Assembly: GCA_030737835.1 (NCBI GenBank)
Contig: CM060851.1
Coordinates: 6,437,635 to 6,501,634 of the forward strand
Direction: 5' to 3'
DNA: 64,000 nt
Source: Acorus gramineus
Taxonomy: Eukaryota; Streptophyta; Magnoliopsida; Acorales; Acoraceae
Below the pieces are notes generated by a model. The model saw nothing but the letters and a program-made list of their open reading frames with translations. It searched no databases and was not told the DNA's origin. Both the position numbers and the translations under genes were made by a program. Below are positions 12,031 through 22,865 of the stretch, piece by piece; within the stretch, counting starts at the first letter, position 1; the number at the start of each line of letters is the position of its first letter.

Positions 12031-12085
12031 TCTCGTGCTGCCCCTAAAGTCAACAGGACTGCTATCTAGAGCTAGAGAATAATAA
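12031..12085 (+). promoter_or_regulatory. BURP promoter module with W-box core
   Basis: The module TCTCGTGCTGCC...GTCAACAG...CTAGAGCTAGAG recurs in every BURP promoter (22636, 36052, 36129, 45489). It contains GTCAA (12049-12053), the reverse of the WRKY core TTGAC. In C and D this is the fuller GGTCAA (TTGACC). The shared position suggests a conserved regulatory segment. Confidence 0.5.
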
Positions 12086-12151
12086 AATAAAATAAAAAAT
12101 GGAATCATGTAGATGAATCGTGTAGATGAATCATCGAGAGAAACATTCACC

Positions 12152-12159
12152 TATAAATA
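12152..12159 (+). promoter_or_regulatory. TATA box of BURP A
   Basis: TATAAATA lies 99 bases before the ATG in 'cacctataaatagcaccagc', identical in context to units B, C and D. The transcript start is expected about 30 bases downstream, leaving a short leader. Confidence 0.8.
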
Positions 12160-12250
12160 GCACCAGCCGCTGCTTCTCAAAACCATAAACCAATACTACT
12201 ACAAATAATTAGATTACTGTCAAACAATCTTGCTTAGTAGTTAATTGATA

Positions 12251-14146
12251 ATGGATTCCAAGTTCATGGTGCCCCTTATCCTGGTGAGCATAAATAGTTT
12301 TCCAAAAGTTAGGCGCTGCCACAGATCGATCAGCCCCACTTTTTAGTTCCAGAACCATATTCATATGTTTCAAAAATTATATGGTATTCTATACAGGGTA
12401 ATTTTTATCATTGGTCCGAGTTTTAATTTAAAAATTGTGTCTTGATCAATTTTAATTACAAAACTGGTTTAAGTCAATTTGATTGCGTCAATGCTACCAC
12501 ATAATTTTATTTTTATATATGTACTATTTGACATGGATCCAAATCACATCTCCTCTATACAAAAAATCCAAGACAGTCCTAATCCAGTCAAACTGACCTA
12601 GGACTAATTTTAAAATTAAAAAAATTAGGGTTAAAAATAAAATTTGCCCTTATGTGTCTTTTTATCTAGAAGATATATATACTTTGGACTGTGAAAAAAA
12701 AAAACATTATCCTTCAAAATTAAAATTATTATTATAGTTCTTTAACTATTTTTCCTCTCTCCTCCCAATATCATTGCAGTTACTCTCGATAACAGCAATA
12801 GCAGCAAAGGTGGCCTTGTCTTCAAGCGATGGTATTCCTTCTGCTGCTAAAGCCCACTGGAAAACCGTCCTCCCCGACACTGTCATGCCTGTTGTCATCA
12901 ATGAACTTCTTCACCCCGGTTAGTGAAATACTTGCTTTATGATCTTGATAGATAATAGAAGCCGAAGCTCTAATACACTCAGTTCATTTTACATTCATAT
13001 ACACTGTGATAAAAAAAACACTATTTCTTTTTTTTTAAAATAAAAAAAAATTTCAAAGAGAAAAAAAACATTACAGTGCCTTAGTATATATTTTATTTTA
13101 TATAACAATGTGTACTTCAATAAAAAAAAATGTAAAATTAAAAAAAATAGTGTGAAATGCAAATGAGACTACAAAGGGATGGACATCATTTTTCAAACAG
13201 TTGATATTCTCCCATTAGTTTCTTTAATAGGTTGATTGGGTTTTATCGAATTTTTATATCTCATCGGGTTAAATATAGAATCAAAATTCAACTTAAGTGA
13301 ATGATTAACCGGTTCAACCGGCAGATCAGTTTGGGTTCTAAAAAAGTATTACCTTTAACTTATGCAGCAAAGAGAGGGCATAATACGGGTGCTAACATCG
13401 ATTTGGTTCTAAACGAACTTTACCGAAATGTAAAATTGAACTCTCTCCAAAAAATACCCGATGCAACACTCTTCTTCCTTGAAGACGACCTCAAACGACC
13501 CGGCACGCGCATGCACATCCAACTCACCAAAAGAACCACCGATTCCACGGCATTCCTCCCCCTAAAAGAGGCCAAATCCATACCCTTCTCCGCCGTCGAC
13601 CTCCCTAACACCCTCTCTCGCTTCTCCATCAAACCCAACTCCAAACTGGCCCTCCTCATGCAGAAAACCCACCAACTATGCGAGGCCCCAGCCCTGAAGT
13701 CCGAGGTGAAGCACTGCGCGACCTCTCTCGAGTCCATGGTCGATTTCGCTGTGTCCGAGCTCGGGACAAACAAAGGGGTCCAAGCGATGGTGACGGTTTT
13801 GGAGGATCAAAAGGCGCCAGAGGAAAAAAATAGCCCATACAAGTGGTACACTGTGGCAGGGACGGCGAAGCTGGTATCAGACGCTAAGACGATGACGGTG
13901 AATTGCCACCCAGTGACGTACGTGTACCTGACCTATTATTGCCACTCGATCGCGGAGACGAGGACTTACGTGGTGCCCTTCGTCGGGGATGATGGAACCA
14001 AGGCGGAGGTGATGGCGGTGTGTCACACTGACACATCGGAGTGGGACCCGAAGCACATATCATTTAAGATGCTGCATGTGAAGCCGGGGAATGTGCCGAT
14101 ATGCCATACTTTGGTGGAGGACACCATCGTTTGGATGACGTCGTAG
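12251..14146 (+). CDS. BURP-domain protein A (RD22/USP/BNM2-like), 3 exons
   Basis: Exons by GT-AG sites are 12251-12283, 12780-12918 and 13368-14146, giving 316 residues. Residues 1 to about 21 are a hydrophobic signal peptide split by intron 1, so the product is secreted or enters the secretory pathway. Residues 37-52 hold the 'HWKTVLPDTVMP' box typical of the family. The BURP domain runs from FFLEDDL (93) to the end, with CH pairs at 237, 249, 276 and 303, a perfect CHX10CHX25CHX25CH. The family includes stress/ABA-induced cell-wall proteins and copper-dependent peptide cyclases. No TxV repeats of classical RD22 are present. Intron 2 (449 bp) holds the dispersed AT-rich repeat. The first ATG of the exon-3 frame (13301) is intronic and is not the start. 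The gene looks intact; the exact subfamily is unsure. Confidence 0.9.
12967..13185 (+). repeat. Dispersed AT-rich repeat in intron 2 of BURP A
   Basis: It opens 'aatacactcagttcatttta' and closes 'gagactacaaagggatgga', with 'tagtatatattttattttat' between. Equivalent copies occupy intron 2 of B (23570-23795), C (37075-37325) and D (46385-46590). Forward and reverse copies fill the spacers. Confidence 0.7.
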
Positions 14147-14289
14147 TCATGTTCTCTCCTCTTCCTATAAAAAAAAACTGGACTTTGGTTGTTCTGCATG
14201 TTTTCCTTTGATTTCACGTCTATATATGCTCTGTGTGCATCGATCTGTGGTAGTTGTTTATACGGGCTTGTGAACTCAACTCGCAATGC

Positions 14290-14295
14290 AATAAA
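14290..14295 (+). terminator. Poly(A) signal of BURP A
   Basis: AATAAA lies 144 bases after the stop in 'gcaataaataaagtgttgatcc', conserved in units B and C at the same distance range. Confidence 0.6.
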
Positions 14296-14354
14296 TAAAG
14301 TGTTGATCCAGTAATTCAATTTTAATATTTACATGAAATGTCATGAATGCGCTC

Positions 14355-15325
14355 AATGTTATCCTACCCATCCCATAGAGAAATCGATTTATCTCAAATC
14401 TAACTCACCCTACGAGTTCGACATATACAATGTCTTCTGTGTTTAAGATTGTTCGACATGAATCATGTCGATCGAAAACTAGAAACCCTATTTCCAGTTC
14501 GACATAGACGATGTCTTCTATATTTAAGGTGGTTCAACATGGATTATGTCGATCGTGAATGATAATGTACGTATAATATAATATTTTTTTTTTTGTTATA
14601 CTTTAATACGCATGTATATGATAACCTATATTCATTTAAGTGTAGGGCGATTGTTTTTTGTATGATAACCTATATTCATTTATGATTGTTTTTTATGATA
14701 ACCGACAAAAATATTGAAGGGCTGGAATGTGTTGAACGAATCATTGACCTTCATAAACAAAGTTAAGCAAAATGATATGTGGCCATTAGTTATAATATAT
14801 CAATCACAAACAATATGTATCCCACTTTTATTTTCTAGATTCATGAGATAACCATATTGGTGATTGTATCAAAAACATTATAATTCAATAAGATTTGATT
14901 ACATCAAATATTTTAACATTTTATTATCAAAGTAAATCTAAGTTGTCAATATAAGAGTCAACATGGTATCAATTTGTCAATGTAAACTACGTCGATCACA
15001 TATCAGAAATTTCTGGTTTCTGTTCGACATGATCCATGTCGAACCAACTTAAACATATAAGACATCATTTATGTCGAACGAGAACGGATTAAGGTTTTTA
15101 GTTTCCGATCGACATGATCCATATCGAACCACCTTAAACAAAGAAGACATCGTCTATGTCGAATTGGATTTAAAATGTTACTAAGATTTCTGGTTTCCAA
15201 TGACATGATCCATGTCAAACAATTTTAATAACAGAAGACATTGTCTATATCAAACTCGTGGGGTGGGTTAGATATAAGATTTTTATTTAAATAAATGGGG
15301 TGGGTAAGATAAGTAGTGGGGTGGC
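14355..15325. mobile_element. Foldback element of GACAT...ATGTC palindromes downstream of BURP A
   Basis: The left end ('ttatcctacccatccc', then 'atctaactcaccctacgagttcgac') pairs with the reverse complement of the right end ('ttatcttacccacccc', then 'atctaacccaccccacgagtt'), giving arms of roughly 200-250 bp. Within the arms a palindrome of the type TTCGACATGATCCATGTCGAA repeats several times (about 14447, 14528, 15023, 15105, 15197). Unit B lacks the insert between its poly(A) region and 'ttatttcattaggcca'. It is non-coding. Confidence 0.7.
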
Positions 15326-15329
15326 TATA

Positions 15330-15975
15330 ACCGCGCCCTTATTTCATTAGGCCACTCAAGGATATGAGGTTCTCACCCATATAGGATTACCCTGAAATTA
15401 ACTAGGAGAGACAGGCCTTTGGCGATGAAATGGACCCTCGAATGTATGCGAGTAACGTACAAGGAAAATGATTTTTCATCCCCCATTGTAGTGTGCAACC
15501 TTATCCGTAGTCCACGTCTTTTTGTTTTTTCCTTTTTTTTAATTATACATTATTCTATTGAATTACATACTGTTATATGAAATAAAATATATATTAAGAT
15601 AGAATAGTATATTTATTTGTTAAAAAATATTTTTTTTTTTACTTCATACACTGTAATAGAACATCATATACTGTAATAACACAGTATATAGAGCATTATA
15701 CCGATATCATAGTGTATTGAGTTGAAGATAGAGCTACAAAACAGACTGAGCTATAATCTCTCTAAGAGAGTAACAACACAAATCTTTTTGGATAATTTGT
15801 AATTTTAATCCTGAAATTAAAACATAAAAACAAAAAAGTGAATTAAAATAAAAAAAAAGAATTGAAAAATAACATGTACAAGTATTTTCTTTTAAAAAAA
15901 GGAACTAAAAAACCCTGAAATGCTGGGATAAAAAAAAACGAAAAGGAGGTGGCATTATTTTCCTCCCTGCTGTTT
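15330..15975. repeat. Downstream flank of unit A, shared with unit B
   Basis: The stretch 'ggatatgaggttctcacccatataggatta' in short form, 'gccttt(g/a)ggcgatgaaatg' and 'tgtagtgtgca' recurs at 25010-25950 after gene B, and its start at 38460-38560 after gene C. It is non-coding, contains another AT-rich palindromic repeat copy (15540-15740) and ends in A-rich tracts. Confidence 0.65.
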
Positions 15976-18685
15976 CTTATCTAAAAGAAGTAGAATTGTA
16001 CTTTTACAACAACAAAAAAAAAAAAAAATTATGAAGAAACGAATTTTTTATAGGCTCATTTCCCAACTGTTTTTTAGGGCAACCCGACAAACATGATAGT
16101 GAAGCTACCCCGAAATGATATATAATACAAATGATTGCAACCTCGATTACAGCATCATACGTTATGATAGGACAATATATACTGCGATATCATAGTATAT
16201 AGAGTTCTATTATAGTGTATGGCATAAAAAATAAATAAAAAATAAATAAATAAAGTGAAAATACAATATCGTATCTTATTATATATTTCATTTTATATAA
16301 CAGCTTATACTTTATTAAGAGAGAGTGATTTTTTGTAAAAATAAAAATAAAAAAAATGGTATGGACTGCGATTGAGGCTACAAGAGGCTGGACATATCAT
16401 TTTCCTAATGCAAATCATTTCAATCCGACAACTCTAGCTAACCCTCTGTATCACTATTACATCAAAGGGGCACCCCAAAACCTCAATCATCATACTTAAT
16501 TTTAGGAAAATGATATGTCCAGTTCTTTGTAGAGCTCCATTTGCAGTTCACACTATTTTTCTTTTTTAAAAAAATTATACACTTTTTCATTTAAATATAT
16601 ATAATTATAAGAAATGATAAAGTTTTTTTTGTTCTATACATTGTGATAGAACCTCATACATTATTATATCGTCATCATATATACTACGTTATCATATATA
16701 GTATATGAGACTGTAAAATAAACTACAAAATAGACTGAGTGTATCATCACTCATGTATGCTAACTTTATTTACCGAAGTGAACGTCTAATGGAGATGAGG
16801 AAGGGAACACAAACATTATTGAATTTGCAAAAAGGGGTGTGAACCATGTGACAGAGATACATAATTAATGATAGAAATATTGATCGAAATATCTAATGTG
16901 AGCTAATGAGAGGGGGAATACAAACATAACTTGGGGGAGGAGGTTGCGAACCAAGAAATATCAGACCAAAATATCTGATAGAGATGAGGGTTAGAGGACC
17001 ATATATTTTTCTTTCCAAGGTGTTCTCTCATTTTGAAACACATATTAGGGACACCTGGTGATAATAGTTGTGCAATAAAATATCAGCTGATAGACAAGCC
17101 GGAACCAAGAATTATAATAAGGGGAGCCAGAGCAGAGCAGGGTAGAGTAAGATTAAAAATAATAAATATATATAGTTAAGACAAAACTAAACAGTTGAAT
17201 AATGATCGGGTCTTTAGACTAATGACAATTAAAATAAAAAGTTTTAGCAATCATTAAAAATTAAAATAAACAAAAATCGATAAAAGTCCAAATAAATGAT
17301 TTTTCCATCCTTCAAAACCATATACCAATGTTCCATTGAAAAAAAACTTTTCAATTTTTTTTTTTTAAAAAAAAAAGATTCTAGAGTCCAAATATCAAAA
17401 AAATTTAATTGGCACTTATACTCTCAATTCACTTTTTACATCCTTATTTGCGTTTATCATGTATAACACAATATATAAAATTAGCAAACTCAGTATATAT
17501 TTCACTATCTCCATATACATTGTTATAGAAAACATAAATTAATATAAGCAATTATTTTATATGAGCATATATTTTTTTTTCTATAAAAGATTGATATATA
17601 TATTTATATTGACATACACTTCAAATTAAATCAATTATATGCATACTAACCGGGATGTAAATAGAATTGAATATAACATTTTCTAATTTTAAACACACTC
17701 ATCAATTAAAGGACTTTTGATCCACACGGCTCTTTTTCTTTATTTCATTTTTAGCGGTCGGATCACATAGTAAAAACAAAAATTTTATACAAAATTCCAA
17801 AATTTCCACTTAGCAAACTCATCAATATAATTAAAAAAATAATAATAATAAATAAATAAAATAAACACCTACTCATCGATATAAATAAAATAATAATAAC
17901 CACCTATATAATATGACGATGCCTTGGGTGAGACCGGGCCCAGCCTGCCCCCACCTTGGCTTAGCTCACTGCTGATAGAGATGATGTAGACCATATAGGA
18001 CAGAGATACACAATCATATAAAAATATCAATTGAAATATTTGATGTAAGATAACGAGAGAGGAGAATACAGACACAATTTTTTTGTTTATGAATGAATCT
18101 ATCACAACAATAAAATTGATTGTGGCATACTAAATCAATTGCCATAATGTTTTATGATGGACTATTGTAGTCAGAATGTCATCGTCAAAAGCATAGCAAC
18201 CGACTAAAACTCAAATAAAGACCTGAGAAAATTAGATTTGAGTTGGCATCCTAAAACTTTGTATTGAGTTTGGGTTAAATTTCAATATGGACCAACCCGT
18301 CTGAAGTGAAACTCTACCTAGTTTTCTAAATAATTTACAAATACTTGAATTCTTATATTAATTTAGAAACTATATAATTACATCAAATCATTGTGTTATT
18401 ATCTAATATTATTTGATAAATACTTAGCTATTTTATCAATTGCATAGAGAGAAAAGAAACATATGTGGTGTGGCCCAGTGTAATTTTTATAGTTGTTAAT
18501 ACCATCCAAGGACGAAAGTTTATCATTTTCAACCATTTGTCATCTTTCATTTTGATCCATTATTTTATTTTTAATACATTAATGTACGTGGATCATCAAG
18601 ATTTAAGATAAACATTAATAAATTGTATTTTATAAATTTATCTGTCAACCACTGAATTACATGCTCAAATCTCATAAATCATATG

Positions 18686-18838
18686 TCCCCACACGCCTTA
18701 GCCTGATGATAAGGACACCCTCTCCCTTGGGAGAGCTCATGGGTTCAATCCCTACCGCACTTTGGGCTGATTGTTCAGAGTTTCATAACCCTTACTTCTA
18801 ATGCTCTAGATACGTGGCCTTTTAAAATCACAAAAATA
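18686..18838 (+). mobile_element. tRNA-derived SINE-like element
   Basis: An A-box-like TAGCCTGATGA (18698) and a B-box GGTTCAATCCC (18752) lie about 50 bases apart, as in Pol III promoters, followed by a short body and an (AAAT)n tail. The sister spacers lack this insert. It is not a tRNA gene: I could not fold acceptor or anticodon arms. Confidence 0.6.
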
Positions 18839-19396
18839 AATAAATAAAAATCTAAAAAATCTCCATATAGCAAATTCATCAAAAAAAACAAAAAAAAAAA
18901 GAACCCACTCACGAATTATTCATACCACCACCTATATACAATGACGATGCATGGCTTGGGGGCCCCAGCCCACCGCCCTTGCCTCCTCAACCACTGCAAC
19001 CACTTGCCCAAATCACATAAATCATATGTTATCATGTTTTAAAATAAGTCGTGAATATATATTTATTTGATAAACAAAACAGAATGGGTTTCATGATGAA
19101 TTTTACACTTGAAAATCAAATCCAACCAACATCATGGTTGATTAGATGTAAGTAAATATGCATGAAAACTCAAATATAAGTAAATATGTGATGTAGAATT
19201 CGTGGGCTAACGCATTCTTAGAGCAATGGGACCAACAAAAACAGTTCACTAAGTGAATTACAAAATTACCAGCCGGTAAAAATCAAGAGCACTAATTTTG
19301 GAATCTCCCAAAATATGCTATTAAAAATGCTTAATTTTAAAAAAAATCATTTCTTATGGCCTTCAAATCAAACATTTTCTATTTTGAATAATTTTT

Positions 19397-20694
19397 AAAA
19401 GAGTTAAAGGCATCTAAGTCCCTACAAACATGAGAAAACCCATATAAATCCCTAATAAAATTAGGAGAGACGCACGAGTCCCTGAAAACTCATAAAAACC
19501 TAATTATCATCCATGAGTTAAATTTCCATCCAAACTTAACAGGATATTCTTAGAATATTCCATCATATATAATTGTGTACACATTAAAGTCCTTATAAAT
19601 AGTCATAAAGACAAAATTGCCCCTACAAGACTTTTACATTAAATTGTGTACACATTACAATCCATATAAATAATCATAAAGACAAATTAGTCCCCGTAAA
19701 AGATAAAATTGCCCTTGAAAGACTTTTACATTTAATTGAATAAACGTTACAATCCTTATAAACAATCGTAAAGACAAATTGGTCCCTGTAAAAGATAAAA
19801 TACCCCTGAAGGATTTTTACATTTAATTGTGTAGATATTACAGTCCTTATAAACAATCATAAAGACAAATAATATAATTTATTTATTTATTTTTTCATCT
19901 TCTATCCTATCGCTCACACTCCACCTGAATATCTCAATTTGAATGTAAAAAATTATTTTAACCAGTAGAATCCATTCTTTTTACCTTTTTGTTTATAGGA
20001 AAGTAAAAAAAATGGCATGAGTTTATTAAAATTCTCTCTGCTAGGAATGTAAATAAACAAATTTTGTGAAAAATCATGTATAAGTATTTCAAAGCAAGCA
20101 AACACTTTAAAGAAAAGAGTATTATTCATTACTTGTTCAGGTGGAGTGTGAGCAATAGGATAAAAGATGAAAAAATAAATAAATAAATTATATTATTTGT
20201 TTATGATTGTTTATAAATAAATAAGGACTGCAATGTCTACACAATTAAATGTAAAAATCTTTTAGTGGCATTTTTCTTTTACAGTGACCAATTTGTCTTT
20301 ACAATTATTTATAAGGACTCTAATGTCTATCCAATTAAATGTAAAAATCTTTCAGGGGCAATTTTATCTTTTGCAATGACTAATTTATCTTTATAATTGT
20401 TTATAGGGACTGCAATGTGTACACAATTTAATGTAAAAGTCTTTCAGGGGCAATTTTGTCTTTTGCAAGGACTAATTTGTCTTTATGACTATTTATAAGG
20501 ACTTCAATATCTATACAATTATATGTGATAGAATATTCTATGAATATTCCGTTAAGTGTGGATTAAAATTTAACTCAAAGATGATAATTGGGTTTTTTTG
20601 AGTTTTTAGGGACTCGTACGTCTGTCCCAATTTTAGTAGAGACTTATATGGATTTTTCTATGTTTGTAGGGACTTAGATATCTTTAACCCTTTT
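19397..20694. mobile_element. 1.3 kb foldback element with ~540 bp inverted arms
   Basis: The left end AAAAGAGTTAAAGGCATCTA and the reverse complement of the right end (AAAAGGGTTAAAGATATCTA) start two arms of roughly 540 bp that mirror each other, around a spacer of about 200 bp. Each arm contains an array of about 95 bp units ('ttacagtccttataaacaat', 'aagacaaattggtccctg', 'cccctgaaagacttttac'), mirrored in the other arm. Sister spacers have uninterrupted 'aatttttagaattgtga' at this point. It is non-coding. A shorter relative is at 53075-53577. Confidence 0.8.
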
Positions 20695-21131
20695 CAGAAT
20701 TGTGATTTCTCTTTCCTAAAAAAATGATCATCTAGGTCTCATAGAATTAGGATTGAGTGTTATCCTGATTTTGTTATTTTTTGTAATTTTCTGTAATTAT
20801 TTTAAAAGGAGACATGTAATCAAAGGCTATACAAAAAAAAATTTATCAATAATATTTTCGAGTTTACTCTCTTTTTAGAATGGTGAGAATTGTGTTTATT
20901 GTTTTTCTTTCATGCTACATAAATATCCATGTCCCATGATCAGGGCAGGTTATCTGGATAAACTGAGTCATTGTTATCCTTATAGGTTAAGTGATGGTAT
21001 GTCTTGGGGTTTCCCCCACAGGATGAGCAAGTGTATATGTGGAGAGATAGAGCCAGTTTGTTTTGCAGCAACTTGTGTAGTTTAGAAATGGTTTTCTAGT
21101 CACTAACACACTACTGTAATATAGTCATACA

Positions 21132-22044
21132 CAGGCCCGGCCCTGGGTGTAGGCCCAGTAGGCAGGTGCCTAGGGCCCCACCCAGGGAAGGGCCCCAAAT
21201 CATTTTATCTCACTAATACCATGCATAACCTATTTTATCATTTATGGACTTCCCTACGAATGAAGAATCTGTAAATATATAAGCCCACTACGAATGATGA
21301 ATCTGCAAATATATAAGCTCACTACAAATGATGAATCTTGTTGTTTTAACTCTCATAATAAGCATATAGAGATTATTGTACGTCAAATAACATCAAAAGT
21401 GTTGGTTTCAGAAGATGGAATGTCTAATGTTTTTTCCCTTTTTGTTTGCGCCCCCATGTCCCTCCCGTGTGGCGACATGGGGGCGCAAAGTCCAAGGTTC
21501 CAAATGGCAATAAAAATTGCAATCAATCCCACTCATATATAATTAAAATTTTAAAATCTCTTTTTGAAATGTCAATAATCACACTCTTAAATTAGCTTAA
21601 CTTTTAATTTTTCTCCCCAATCTCTCTCTCTCTCTCTATCTCAATCTCTCTTCCATAATCTCTCTCAAGTTTCAACCATTTCAAAATTTAAGAATCAAAA
21701 TATAAAGATTTTATAACAAATTCATCTCTATTATAAGGTATGTAGCCCCTTTTTGGATCTAAGTTTTGTGAAATCCGTATTATTCGTAGAAAATTAGATT
21801 ATATGTATGTGCTTGTAATTTATAATTGTTACAAGATGGATTATATATGATAGTTAAGTTGTGAAATAAAATTTGTGTATGGAGTATATATTTATCTTTT
21901 ATACTCTTTTAGTAGATCAATGACAAATGATAATTTATTGTGTTATATTTAAATAAAATGAATTTTTTTTTTAGATGATAGGTCCCCATTTTAAAAGATC
22001 GCCTAGGGCCCCACCCAAATTTTCAAATCTCAGGGCCGGCCCTG
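21132..22044. mobile_element. Non-autonomous hAT element, 913 bp, perfect 8 bp TSD
   Basis: The termini CAGGCCCGGCCCTG and CAGGGCCGGCCCTG (itself palindromic) are of the hAT type CAGGGCCGGCCC. The target duplication GTCATACA is exact at 21124-21131 and 22045-22052. The same pre-insertion sequence is seen intact in unit A (10613). 'cctagggccccaccca' occurs near both ends in the same orientation. The interior is AT-rich with a (TC)n run and no transposase, plus a striking GC-rich hairpin (separate entry). Confidence 0.93.
21445..21489. other. Perfect GC-rich hairpin inside the hAT element
   Basis: TTTGCGCCCCCATGTC (21445-21460) and its exact reverse complement GACATGGGGGCGCAAA (21474-21489) are separated by a 13 nt loop. 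It stands out against an otherwise AT-rich element. Confidence 0.9.
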
Positions 22045-22494
22045 GTCATACATCATTATTGTAGTGTATGAATTTTAAAAAAAATTATTTTTTTAAAAAA
22101 TATATTAGTATATTTGATATTTCAATATATATATATCATGTACTTCAATAGTCTAGTGCCTAATTTTTTAGTAAATAGAAAAAGGATAATCTTACATCCA
22201 GCCTCATTTTCAGTCTCAATTCCAGTTTACATATGTTTTGAATTTTTAAAAAATAGTATATCTTATCTAATGAGGTATATATTTTTATAAAAAATGAAAC
22301 ATATACTCCAACGAATTGCATTGATGCATTTATAAAAAAATAAAAAAAAATTCTTTCAAAACATACGTCTTGTTAACGTGAACATAAGCGTCAATAGATT
22401 TCTATCGACATATATAAGACTGAAATTTGGACTGAAAATGGATATGGGTGTAACAGCTCCCATAGAAAAATGATGAAGGCTGTGGATGGAGCTG

Positions 22495-22500
22495 CACCTG
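22495..22500. promoter_or_regulatory. Altered G-box (CACCTG) upstream of BURP B
   Basis: In the context 'gagctgcacctggacacggggg' shared with units A and D, the CACGTG core reads CACCTG, so the G-box appears lost in this unit only. Confidence 0.45.
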
Positions 22501-22635
22501 GACACGGGGGCTGAGTATATCTTTGTTTTTCATTGGGATATTATCTTTCTAGAAAAGGACGGAGTGACCCAATTAGAGCTATCCAGAGCTAGAGACTAAT
22601 GAAAAAGCCAACATTCACGTATAAATAGCAGTATA

Positions 22636-22685
22636 TCTCGTGCTGTCCCTAAAGTCAACAGTACTGCTATCTAGAGCCAGAGAAT
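22636..22685 (+). promoter_or_regulatory. BURP promoter module of unit B
   Basis: This is a copy of the TCTCGTGCTG...GTCAACAGTACTG...AGAGCCAGAG module with GTCAA at 22654-22658. An upstream duplicate TATAAATA lies at 22620-22627, as in unit A. Confidence 0.5.
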
Positions 22686-22766
22686 ATTAAAATAAATAAA
22701 TAATAGAACCACATCTAGGCACTTGCCAACATTCTTGTAGATGAATCATCAAGAGAAACATTCACC

Positions 22767-22774
22767 TATAAATA
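22767..22774 (+). promoter_or_regulatory. TATA box of BURP B
   Basis: TATAAATA lies 99 bases before the ATG, in the conserved 'ttcacctataaatagcacc' context. Confidence 0.8.
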
Positions 22775-22865
22775 GCACCAGCCGCTGCTTCTCAAAACCA
22801 TAAACCAATACTACTACAAATAATTTGATTACTGTAAAACAATCTTGCTTAGTAGTTAATTGATA

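Larger units (their letters stand above)
15976..21123. repeat. Spacer of BURP unit B
   Basis: This non-coding spacer has the same module order as unit A: 'gacaaacatgatag' (16083), forward and reverse AT-rich repeats (16140-16400 and 16505-16745), 'gagatgagg' (16793), 'gtgttctctcattttgaaac' (17020), 'tttatgatggactattg' (18150), 'ttatcaattgcata' (18430), 'gaattcgtgggctaacgc' (19197) and 'gagtcattgttatcc' (20966). It is interrupted by a SINE-like insert and a 1.3 kb foldback element. Confidence 0.7.

Noticed and set aside
13301-13367. Exon-3 frame extended upstream to an ATG (MINRFNRQIS) in BURP A and B
   Set aside because: It runs through the intron acceptor 'acttatgcag', lacks the signal peptide, and the extension is not conserved in C and D.
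13420-13773. Antisense ORFs inside BURP exon 3 (also 24080, 37513, 46785 and similar)
   Set aside because: They are shadows of the biased BURP codons; the sense strand has the domain, introns and promoter.
18686-18770. tRNA gene
   Set aside because: A- and B-box-like motifs are present, but no cloverleaf can be drawn and an A-rich tail follows; a SINE fits better.
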